Below are positions 9,111 through 17,600 of a stretch of DNA of 22,436 nt, in pieces. The DNA comes from Gnetum montanum. Taxonomy: Eukaryota > Streptophyta > Gnetopsida > Gnetales > Gnetaceae. Numbering within the stretch: the first letter of the stretch is position 1; every line of letters starts with the position of its first letter. Location: NCBI GenBank assembly GCA_015680685.1, contig MNCI01004632.1:9015-31450 (forward strand), given 5' to 3'. A program made the translations under genes and the position numbers. Under the pieces are notes generated by a model that had not been told where the DNA came from, ran no database searches, and saw nothing but the letters and a program-made list of their open reading frames with translations.

Positions 9111-9495
9111 ATGTGAAAGTTTTTATGTTGTTTTTTAACACTTAAGTGATATCACCTATGAGTTGCGAGTCTAGTAGGGCACTTAATTTCAAGGTTCTTG
9201 CTTCGTCATTGACTATGGTGATGGGGATTTCAACCAGAGGATCTTTAGTGATATTGTTAGCTTCTAAATCTAGAGTTTTAGCCATATTTTTAGGCCACTT
9301 TGATGTTTCTTAAGTGGAGGTTATCAAATCGGTATAGGTGGATGGATTTAGATCCAAGGNTGTTTCTTAAGTGGAGGTTATCAAATCGGTATAGGTGGAT
9401 GGATTTAGATCCAAGGATTCTAGGTTGATCGCTCTTTCTACATCTTCGTATGGTCCACTGAGAGACAATGTTGAGAGAATGTTGTTGGTGGCCAT
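9111..9495 (-). pseudogene. N-terminal segment of the element B pol frame
   Basis: A minus-strand ATG at 9495-9493 lies in a good context (CACCATGG) and opens a frame that runs into the RT with two TAA stops. The segment is acidic and hydrophilic, has no clear protease DSG/DTG motif and no zinc knuckle, and resembles the linker in front of Tat RTs. So the element seems to start pol directly, without gag and protease upstream. The assembly-gap duplication (9304-9416) falls within this segment. The 57 bases it adds are a multiple of three, so the frame does not show whether they are real. Confidence 0.55.
9304..9416. other. Exact 56-bp repeat flanking a single N (probable assembly join)
   Basis: 9304-9359 and 9361-9416 are identical over 56 bp and are separated only by N at 9360. 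No other exact duplication of this kind occurs in this aged element. Confidence 0.85.
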
Positions 9496-10186
9496 GGTGC
9501 TCACTCCGGCCAATTAAAACGGGAGCGAAGTAAGAGACACTCCCTTGGCAGGAGAGTTACAAAGTGTAAACGAACATAGGATAATTAAACTGTGTACTGA
9601 CAAAATTAAGAGATGCGGTGGAAGTCATGGTAGTTTAAGGCCATACCGGGCCACATGGTAGTTTAAGGCCATACCGGGCCATGTGTTGACTTGCCATTTG
9701 AATTGAGTGTATGCACTATTTTTAAATTTTAAATTTTTTTTTACTTTTAAAATCTATATTTAAATTTTAAATTTTCAAGTGGACAATAAGGTCGTGGAGA
9801 TTTAAAGTTTTATGAAATTTTATATTGTTTCTAAATGTTTATATATGTTTATATGTATTTTCTTTGATTTTCTACACTTTCCTCCTCCTCTGTTCATAAG
9901 AAATTTTGGGCCCAATTTGGGGGGATTGGAATGACAAGGAAAATTGGGCAAGCGTAAGGCAAAGATGGCTTGAACAACAACATGTAGTTAAAATGAGAAG
10001 AGGAATTAAAATAAAAAGGCCAAAAATTAAATAGATAAAATTAATTACTAGCGAGGGATAGAAAAGAGAATTTTGAAAAAGAAAGCCTCATTTTTGTCAT
10101 CGTGAGTTGCTGGCAATTGGGAGAGCAGCGTGACCTTCCCAGAGTGCAGCATGAGCCAAGGCATTAGCGTTAGCGTTAGCGTGATC
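9496..10186. other. Noncoding region of element B upstream of pol
   Basis: No gag-like frame is found on the minus strand. The segment holds an exact 28-bp tandem duplication (9626-9653 and 9654-9681) and a very AT-rich stretch at 9715-9880 with the block TTTAAATTTTAAATTTT occurring twice. For the plus-strand reading frame that begins at 10187 this would be upstream DNA, but no convincing TATA box stands out. Confidence 0.5.
9626..9681. repeat. Two exact 28-bp tandem copies
   Basis: The unit starts CATGGTAGTTTAAGGCC and ends CCGGGCCA. It is repeated once without change. Confidence 0.9.
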
Positions 10187-10326
10187 ATGAAAGCCGAGGG
10201 CAAGGGGAAGGCAACCGAGGGCAAGGGAAGGAAGCAAACAGCCCTGGCGTTCATGGAGGAGAGTGAAGAGCTCCTCCAACATCTCCCCCAAGTCAGGATT
10301 TTGATGTGGAAGAAGGCCCTACATAG

Positions 10327-11781
10327 GTAAATTCCTTGCCCCCAATTTTTCTTTGGCATTTCTGCAAGTAGCGTTACTTAGGGTTAGAATTTGTGCTTGG
10401 GATTTTTGGGCTTGCAATTTGGGACATGAGTGTGTGGGTTGGGTTTTCATTTCTTTGGCGTTTTGGCCGTAGGGTTTTTGGGTTGCAGGGTTTGTGGATG
10501 TAGCATGACTGAAAAAATTTCTGACTTTGGGACTAGGGTAACGTGATTTGAAAATTTTGGATTTTTTGGGAAAATTTTCCAGTCTCAGAAGGCAGTGTGA
10601 CTACAAAGATGTTAGAAATTTGGGAAACTCAGTGTGACTACAATTTTGAATCTCGTCGTGACTGAAATTTTGAATTTCAGTGTGCCTGCAATTCTTGGGT
10701 TTCAACGTGACTGTAAAAGATTTGGATTTTTAGTGTGACTGAGCAGCGTGGTCTTGCAAATTTTTGAGTTTTTTGCCCTGGGATAGTGTGACCATGAATT
10801 TTCAGTTTTCTTTCCTAGGCAATGTGACTAGATTTTCGAATTTTCAATCCCAGGGCAGCGTTTGACCTATAAATTTTGGACAAACAGCATGACGTAAATT
10901 TTTGATTCTGGGAAGCTCAACGTGACTACAAAGATGTTAGAAAGAACTCAGCGTGACTGGTAATTTTTAGTTTCAGTCCTAGACAGCGTGACTTTCAATT
11001 TTCAGTTTTCGCCCTTGGGGCAGCGTGACCAAGAATTTTGGATTTTCCACCCTTGGGGCAGCGTGACCAAGGATTTTGGATTTTTCGCCCCTAGGGCAGC
11101 GTGACCAAGGATTTTGGATTTTTTGCCCCTAGGCAACGTGACCAAGAATTTTGGATTTTTCACCCCTGGGTTTTTCAAGGAGGATATGACCAGTGTGAAC
11201 GTGGGCAGGTTTTTAGAATAAGTTACAGTTCCAGCATAAGCTAGAATGTAGAAAAGCTAGCATGAGTTTTGGAGATGAAGATCCAGCATGAGCTTGCTGG
11301 TGGGAAGACCCAACGTGACGTGGTTACAAGGGGAGTGGTTGCAGGAAGTGATTGCAAGGGAGGCTTGACTTGGTTCGTGACTTGGTGCGTGACTTAGTCT
11401 AAGTTTCAATTTTTTTTTGAAGGGCCCAGTGTGAGCTGGTTGGGATGACCACTAGTGTGAGTTGCCCTTGAGAGGTTGTGGTGTGAGTGTTAAGTCTTCC
11501 TTGCTTTGAGAAGTAATTTGCCAAGATGTTCAATGATTTTTAAATTTTATATTGTTTATATTTTCTATTGTTTTTTTGGGATTTATGATTTAAACATGGA
11601 TTTGCTCTGAAACCAATTTCAATGTATCCCAGTAAGCGTCAGATTACACTAAATAGATGTTAGTGTCCTTGTCTCATGGGGTGGGATATTTGTTCATGTG
11701 ATTCTTTTTTGGTTGTATGTGATGTTGATCTATTGTTAGTTTTTGGATTTTTCAATTACCCAATATTTTGGTTATGTGCAG
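10327..11781 (+). other. Candidate intron carrying CAGCGTGAC repeats
   Basis: The donor is GTAAAT at 10327 and the acceptor is TTATGTGCAG ending at 11781, with T-rich DNA before it. Between 10500 and 11180 the motif CA(G/A)CGTGAC, followed 5-10 bases later by AAATTTT or GATTTT, recurs about twenty times. The same motif fills the U3 of the flanking LTRs, so part of this 'intron' is probably element sequence rather than host intron. Confidence 0.4.
10984..11170. repeat. Five tandem units of 37-38 bp
   Basis: Units begin at 10984, 11021, 11059, 11097 and 11134, each CAGCGTGACCAAGGATTTTG followed by GATTTTTCGCCCCTAGGG with small changes. They are the best-ordered part of the dispersed motif series. 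Confidence 0.85.
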
Positions 11782-12173
11782 GGGACCTAAATCTTCTCTC
11801 CTCATTATTGAGCTCGTAGGGGTACTTGCTTGGTTTGGCCCCCTTAGGCCTGACATGCCTCCCTATGACATGCGAATTAGGCCCCATGCAATATGGTTCT
11901 GTCCCGGGGCTAGTTCGTTCTTGTCATTTACACTAAAAAATTTTAGTATTGTCATATGGTGTCATCTAAGTGAACAGATGGCTCGTGATATTATTGAGAC
12001 CGTTTTTCCCGAGGCTATGCAAGACATACTAGCCTTCATCATTGACATCGATGAGGGACTTTTTAGAGTGGAGGGAGGCCTTGCTGAGGGTCCTAGATGC
12101 ACTCATCCTTTAACTCGCATGTGGGAGCTGCCTGCCTGTAATCATTACAACATTAGCAACACACTTTTCCCGG

Positions 12174-12190
12174 CCCTCCTTCTAGCGCCA
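12174..12190 (-). promoter_or_regulatory. Primer binding site candidate of element B
   Basis: Six bases after the end of the 5' LTR the minus strand reads TGGCGCTAGAAGGAGGG. The first six bases, TGGCGC, are those of known Tat-type primer sites that pair with a tRNA 3' end. I cannot name the tRNA from sequence alone. Confidence 0.55.
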
Positions 12191-12196
12191 TTTTAC

Positions 12197-13789
12197 TGTA
12201 CTGACCTAAATCATCAGTGTAAGGTTGGAAGGGAAAACAGACTTTGAAAGATCATTGGGCAGGCACAGCTAACCTTGCCTTCGCCCGAGGGCAAGCTGGA
12301 AAAGAGAACAAAGGCAGAGTGCCTTGGATGGTTTGCACGCAAATCAACCAAGGACTTCCTCGAGCGTAAGCTATGGCTAGCGCTAGGGTTATCATAAATG
12401 ATGTAAACGGAATGTAAATGGAATGCAAACAGTGACACAAAATGTAAACAAAGTGCAAAGTGTAAATAGATTCTGAATTGTAAATGAAGTGTAAATAGAG
12501 CTATATTGTAAACAAAGCATAAATAGAGTAAACAATATAAATGGAAGGCAATAATGAAACTGTATTGTATTGTTTAACAAGAGTGTGCACCGGTCAAAGC
12601 GTAGCTGCACGTGTGGATGGTAGGTCGTCGAGCCCCCGAGGCGATGTGATGTGATGATGTGATGAAATGCTTAGATGCCAGGAGTCAAGTATGCCGAGCG
12701 CCCAAGGATTTGTTGGTTTTCAGAATTGTCAGTGTCTCCAATTGACAAGGTATTTATAAGGCTGGGCAGGGCTCGGGTGCGGAATTCTAGAATGGAATTA
12801 ATGGTTGGGATTTAACAAGAAAACGGATCTAGTGACACGTGTTCAATGGACAGTTGTTCATGAGTTGGATGTGTGTTAGCAAGAGTTGGATGTGTGTCGG
12901 CAAGCTACATTCTTGGACCAAATACATTACATTGTACAACTCGTGCATTCCTCAAGCCCACGAAAGTACATTTAATTTAGACCATGAGGGCCTAACATGC
13001 CCCCAAATGGGGATTTACAATGAAATGTACAAAAAGAGAAATTCAACCCAACTCGCTTGACCATGGATCGAGTGCTGCAGGATGTCGAGATGTTGATTTG
13101 AGGCTATTCAAGGCATCTCTGTTTGACCAGGGCTTCCAACGTGAGTTGATGTGCCTTCAGCTTGAGTGCAAGTTGATTTGTGGTCATGCTGCACTTACGC
13201 CCAATGTGACCTTCAGCGTGTGTCCAGTGTCCACTATGCCCAGCGTGCGGATGCTGCACTCATGCTACCCTCACGCCCAGCATGAGTGAAGAAAACTTGA
13301 CCTTTTGACACCAAATTTTGATTTCTGAAGCCTGCAACTGCTGTCTAGATGTTTTTAGCTCTAGAATATAGAATTTGAGCTTGGATTTCAGTGGTTTTGA
13401 GTAGGTCACGCTAGCTATTTTGGGTACGTCACACTGCAATGTGACCACAGCGTATCCTGCAGCGTCACCTGCAAACACTTGGGAAAACTTACAATTTTTT
13501 GACTTTTGGAACTGGAATTTTCCAGAGGTTTTGGAAGCTAAAGTCGAAGGTTGCAGATGCTGAGCCTAAGGATGCCTGAGGATGACCTACACATTTGAAA
13601 TTAAGTCATTTTGAGTCAGTTTGGAGGCTATTTTGGAGTTGTGAAAGTTGGTCACGCTGAGGGTGAGCAAACTGCCTTGGGCAGGCTGGGTGTGAGCTTA
13701 ATACCTTAGCCAAATTTTGTCTCTGAAACTTCAAAAGGGGTTGAGTTGTTTAGATTTCAAAGTGCTAGGTCAAAATTAGTGGTGTTTCA
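12197..13789 (-). repeat. 5' LTR of element B
   Basis: This partner of the LTR at 1848-3518 has an intact TG start on the minus strand (TGAAACACC at 13789) and TACA at the end. U3 holds the CACGCTG/CAGCGTG motifs at about 13180-13660. A minus-strand TATA box CCTTATAAATACCTT is at 12761-12747. Short frames that are open in both LTRs on the minus strand of R/U5 look incidental. Confidence 0.85.
12747..12761 (-). promoter_or_regulatory. TATA box in element B 5' LTR
   Basis: The minus strand reads CCTTATAAATACCTT, equivalent to the box at 2436-2421. It would drive the element's own transcript leftwards. Confidence 0.6.
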
Positions 13790-15814
13790 GCACCCAAACC
13801 GAGGCACCCAAGGGGCGAAGGACCATCACAACCAAGGGACAAACGTCCACGAATGGGAAGAGGACGAGGCGTGCAACAACCAGAGCAAGCGGAGGGCTCT
13901 CATGCAACTGGCCCCCTCCACAAAGGACCTGATGTGGAATCTGTCCATCAGATTCCCGAAGAGGAGTTGCCCAGCGAGCAATCACAGGGAGATGAAACTT
14001 CGGGGATAGCACAAAGGCTTAAGGTCATCCTGACTCAAGCTTGTCTTGATGCTATCAAGCCGCAAGAAGTGCAACAGATGATCCTACAAGAGTTAAACTT
14101 TGGACCATTTCTCGAAAATGCACCAGAAGATGTGAGACTCCTATTGCAAAGTTCTCCTATGTGGGTGATCATGACAACCAGTGGTGAATGGTACCTAGGA
14201 GAAACCTATCTCTTCTGGACGAATTGACAACCAGGGTCCAGAGTAAGGATCAAAGACATCTATGTTTCTTACTCTTCAGAGGTAATAATGCAAGCTCTAG
14301 GGTTGTCAGAGACCGGAGCAGATGTGGCAGAGATCCCAAAACAAGCAGACCCTAAGGTAAAAGGGGAGTGGATCAGGTGGTGCTATGGGGTAGACCGCAA
14401 GGAGTTCGACTCTCTAAACAAAGCGGAGAGGGTATATTCAAAGATTGCATCTTACCACCTGAACCCAACGGTAAGACCCAGCAAAATCACTACCTTCTCC
14501 ACTCGTGCCTGTGCCACCTTGAGTGGAGAACTTATAATGAGTCTTCCACAGTTAATATTCTTGGAGATTGAAAAGAGGTTCGCTGAAAGCGAATCTGGAA
14601 GACGAGCTCTCCCCTTCCCCTGCCTAATGAGAAAAATTATGCAAATGGGCAGGGATAGCATGTTACGCCAATGATACACTTTGGAATGCCCCGATTGCCT
14701 CATGGTGTGTAATGATGAAAGATAGGACTCCTGCCACCACACAGACGGAGGAAGAGCAACAGCCACCTCCACCACCTGCACAAACAACAAGGTTGAGTTC
14801 GCAAACCATTGCAGAACATATCCGCGAAATCCGACAAATGCTCTTGAGCCAGCAAGAGCAATCTAGCAGAACTGGTGGAGGGGAAGACCCTTTGGTTTAT
14901 CGCCCTGTAATGATCCACTTGGAGCAAGTGGCACGATCAGTTAGTTTGTTAGAAAGAGCAGGGCCAATGTTCTTCGCCGCCCGAAGACAAGTGCTAGTAA
15001 GAACAGATCCAAGCATCTGAGAGGTAACAGTATCAACCCAACAGTTATTCCCTGAAATTTCAGGGAATGCTGCTACCTTCTCGGTATGCTTGGAAGATGG
15101 TGAATGGGCGACAGTCCTAGTGATGCAGCACTAGGGACAAGAGATTGCAGCCGTAGTGGTTGCTGATACAATTCCTACAATTCTCAATGCATCGGCGGTG
15201 CCTTTACCAGATGTGCATGGGCTTCAAGATGTACAGACATCCGCCGGAACTTCACGTAGTAGGATTGATGTAGCCCAACACGAAGAACTGTTGGACCGAC
15301 TGGTAGGAACCGGGCAACCGCTTCCAGATGTTTTTGATCTTCCGGATAACATCATTGCAACCCAGTCAAAGTTGCTATTGGGAAGAGGTAAGAGCCTCTT
15401 TTTGGAAGGGCAACTTGAAGTTCCTCAAGCCACTTATCAATGCTTGACAACGAAAGTCGCTGAGTTAAGATCCCAACTTGCCGATCCAGCTCTCCTCAAC
15501 CGTGAGCTCACTGTAGATGAAGCTTTTTAGCCGTCAAGTTGAAAGAGCTCTCCTCAACCGTCAATTTGAAAGAGCTCCTTCCTGTGCTACCATGCCCTTG
15601 GAAGGTTCCAGTTCCAGCACACATTGGTGAAGCCACCTAGACAGTGAACGATCCTAAAAGTAAGGAGGAAAAGATGAGGGCTCTCCTAGAGGATTTCTGG
15701 TTGCCTCTAGAAGTCGTAGTTACTGCGGGGCAGCCATTGTTCATGCCAGCGCCACTGCATGGGCCAGAGGCTGGTGAATGTCCGTCAGAACCACCACCCC
15801 CAGGGACGGTGTGA
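13790..15814 (+). pseudogene. ORF-C: disrupted protein with a plant-transposon-protein-like domain
   Basis: The start codon lies at 1840, on the far side of element B. The frame resumes at 13790 after the duplicated target site. The N-terminus is basic and proline-rich, then comes an acidic region. About 14380-14650 encodes WCYGVDRKEF, then HLNPTVRPSKITTFSTRACA, then ELIMSLPQLIFLEIEKR and LPFPCLMRKIM. This order (an NL.PT..... segment, an S.....ERA.LL-like helix, then an FP.LI-like end) resembles the 'putative plant transposon protein' domain (Pfam Transposase_32 as I recall). A glutamine/proline-rich stretch and a leucine-containing C-terminal part follow. The frame is broken by TGA at 14225, TGA at 15018, TAG at 15133, TAG at 15528, a frameshift near 14680 and another after 15500. 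The last in-frame stop is TGA at 15812-15814. The full product would be about 680 residues. It is not a canonical gag. The domain call is tentative. Confidence 0.5.
15531..15577. repeat. Short 27-bp-period duplication in ORF-C
   Basis: CCGTCAAGTTGAAAGAGCTC (15531-15550) recurs with one change at 15558-15577. AGCTCTCCTCAACCGT also occurs twice close by. It looks like replication slippage in the decayed frame. Confidence 0.8.
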
Positions 15815-16053
15815 TCTTCTCCAATAATTTTTGCATCCTTCTTCACGGCAGAGACTCCAGAATCGGCAAGGTGTTCAATTTTGTCTCTGAACATCACCAT
15901 TTTTGTAACTTTTCCTTCTCTGTAACTTGAGCACTTGGTAAAATTGATGTTGTGTCATGTGTGTGTCAAGTCATGTGTGTTGTAAATAAAAGTCCATACC
16001 TTCCAAATTGTAAGAGGAACTCGAGGACGAGTTTTTACTTAGTCGTGGGGGTA
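15815..16053 (+). other. 3' noncoding region of ORF-C with a polypurine-like end
   Basis: There is an AATAAA at 15985-15990. The segment then reads CTCGAGGACGAG (about 16020) and ends GTCGTGGGGGTA directly before TGATGAAG. CGAGGACGAG followed by a G-rich tract just upstream of an LTR is a familiar 3' end of plant gypsy elements. No coding sequence is seen. Confidence 0.45.
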
Positions 16054-16452
16054 TGATGAAGTGTTTGTTGGTTGCTGCATTTACTAGGCCATATAAATAA
16101 GAGGGCCTTCCACCTCATTGAGGTACCTTTTTGTCAATTGTAGCGAAGCTCTTGCAGTTTGTTCTCACAAGAGATAAAATATTTTCCAAGTGCCTGCAGT
16201 AGGTGTAAAGAAGGTGTCCGACTCTTTATTTGAACGTTGATGTATCTGAGCCCATTGGCGTGAACAGCAATAAAGACGAGCTTTCAGGCATTCCTTGCAA
16301 CATTTGGACTTAGTCATTTATTGCATTTAATAGTTTAATATTTCTATGCTTTAATAATTACTGAAGTTTCTCCTATTACTAGTTTAATTGCTATCACTCA
16401 TTTAGAGTTCATAGAAACCATAAGTACGACCATCTTGAACGTAAATCCAACA
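16054..16452 (+). repeat. Candidate LTR (399 bp) between ORF-C and the Athila-like gag
   Basis: It begins TGATGAAG and ends TCCAACA. The signals inside are in LTR order: TATAAATA at 16092-16099, a 13-base palindrome ACCTCATTGAGGT at 16112-16124, and AATAAA at 16269-16274. It has a G-rich PPT-like tract on its left (16043-16053) and a TGG-starting PBS-like site on its right. No second copy exists in the window, so the boundaries rest on these signals alone. It may be the 3' LTR of the ORF-C unit, the 5' LTR of the Athila-like unit, or both. Confidence 0.45.
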
Positions 16453-16454
16453 CT

Positions 16455-16472
16455 TGGTAACCCAGTGATGCC
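16455..16472 (+). promoter_or_regulatory. Primer binding site candidate
   Basis: TGGTAACCCAGTGATGCC starts two bases after the candidate LTR end. TGGTA is shared with the initiator-tRNA-Met type site, but the rest differs. Confidence 0.35.
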
Positions 16473-16860
16473 TAACGTCTAGTAATCCAGTAGTGGTTAG
16501 GAAACACTCAGGACGTACCTGGAAGATGGGATTGGATACTTATGCTAGGAATAGTTAAGATACAGATTAGGATAATTATAGGTTAGATAATATTTCATTC
16601 CTTACTTTCCGTACCTTAATTAGACCCCAAAAGATAAAGTAAAAACTATAAAAATGAGTTGCCTCAATCTCACTTAACCATTTCCACTAGATACTCACAA
16701 GTGAGGTTGAGAAGACAACAACCGTTCTAACAAAGGATTTTGCTGGTTAGAGGTCTAGTGTATGTTAAGTGCTTATAGTCTACAGAATTCAACCGAGTCA
16801 TGTGTGAACACCCGTGATTCGCATGGTTGGGCGTATGGGTACCTAGCAGAAAACTAGTAT
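16473..16860 (+). other. Leader region before the Athila-like gag
   Basis: This is mostly noncoding. A second TATA-like box ACTATAAAAATGAG lies at 16645-16658, followed by CTCAC/GTGAG hairpin arms near 16695. It is either a leader or the remains of another LTR. The gag frame can be followed back, with a stop, to an ATG at 16762 in the same frame, so the true gag start is uncertain. Confidence 0.4.
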
Positions 16861-17600
16861 CGGTCCTTGGAACCGGAATCAATCAGAAGATGGAGTACGA
16901 TGCTTGATATTTTCAATGACAAGTATCAAACGTACTCCAGAGTGGTGAACCTAAGATGTTATATCCAAGGGTGGAAGTAAGGTAATCATGAACCCTTGGA
17001 TGCAACCATGAGCATATACTATTCACTGCTACATCGGTGCCCTGGTCATGGCTACTCTCAGTGGGCACAGCTTTGCCACATCATTGATGGGCTCCATTTT
17101 GAAATGTGAAAGACCCTTGGTGTGTACGCCTAGGGACAACTATCGGAGCTAAGGGCCCATCAATTGCAGCGCCTCATTGAACAGGTGGCTAAGGAGGAAG
17201 GGGAACTTAGAAAGAAGGAGAGTGCAGAAGAATTTAATCGGGATCCCTCCATTAGAAAGAGGGAGGTCTGATTCTGTGATGAGGAGGAGGAATCACCACT
17301 GGAAGCAGTGATGAACCAAAAGACCTTGCCTTTACAAAAGCTTGCATCTGAAATATCAGCAAGGGTTGATAAGATGTCAGATTCTTTGGATGAAAAATTT
17401 CAGAGTTTGCTGAAAAGTGCAAAGGAGTCTAGAGAATAAGGTAATGATCACGATTAATGCAGGAAGAAGGAACTGAATGTGCCCAACATAAGGGTAAGGG
17501 CAAAGTTGTTGTAGCAGAGTAGGTTGCAAACTTTGACACTGAGAAGGTTGATGAATGTGGCATATGCCAATATGAACATCCTAAGGGATGTTGCCTTGTG
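16861..17600 (+). pseudogene. Gag of the Athila-like element (decayed)
   Basis: The gag forms the particle that packages element RNA. The visible core runs RRWSTMLDIFNDKYQTYSRV (16885 on), then NLRCYIQGWK, SLLHRCPGHGYSQWAQLCHI, IDGL and LQRLIEQVAKEEGEL, which matches the plant retrotransposon gag domain. A charged helix and a coiled-coil-like stretch (KLASEISARVDKMSDSL) follow. The zinc knuckle CGICQYEHPKGC at 17556-17591 has CX2CX3HX3C spacing, near the CX2CX3HX4C knuckle I recall for Athila-type gags. The core is in one frame with four or so stops. The knuckle is in another frame, so an indel lies between 17437 and 17556. The N-terminal part is missing or too diverged to follow. Confidence 0.72.

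Larger units (their letters stand above)
10187..12247 (+). pseudogene. Antisense, probably spliced host-like gene fragment (FCP1/NIF-like HAD domain)
   Basis: Exon 1 (10187-10326, start ATG at 10187) encodes a lysine/glycine-rich start followed by MEESEELLQHLPQ. It ends CATAG|GTAAAT. After an intron of 1,455 nt, exon 2 starts at 11782 after GTGCAG. The split codon AG|G keeps the frame. Exon 2 encodes SLLIIELVGVLAW, then a gap, then FCPGASSFLSFTLKNFSIVIW and a helix-like stretch to DILAFIIDIDEG. This order resembles plant FCP1-like (NLI-interacting factor) phosphatases, where LDLNG.L is motif I and RPG..EFL....F.V.IWSS follows. The first aspartate of motif I is glutamate here, so catalysis is unlikely. 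The frame runs on across the PBS into the LTR and stops at 12247, so its 3' half is missing. Orientation is opposite to element B. The frame itself is clear; the family call is tentative. Confidence 0.4.
1848..13789 (-). mobile_element. Nearly complete Tat-like Ty3/gypsy LTR retrotransposon (element B)
   Basis: Two direct repeats of about 1.6 kb flank an internal region with a minus-strand pol. The ends are TGTA...TTCA on the plus strand, so the element starts TGAAACACC and ends TACA on its own strand. GCACT (1843-1847) and GCACC (13790-13794) flank it as a 5-bp target duplication with one mismatch. The internal order is PBS-like site, an antisense non-element reading frame, RT, two RNase H domains, integrase, tandem repeats and PPT. 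This matches the plant Tat lineage, which is known for dual RNase H and repeat-bearing 3' regions. No gag or protease can be recognised. The first 100 or so aligned LTR bases differ at about 13 positions, nearly all transitions, so the insertion is old. Confidence 0.85.

Noticed and set aside
10048-10359. Minus-strand 103-codon frame as a possible gag remnant
   Set aside because: It is the antisense of the lysine/glycine-rich exon 1 and shows no gag or zinc-knuckle pattern.
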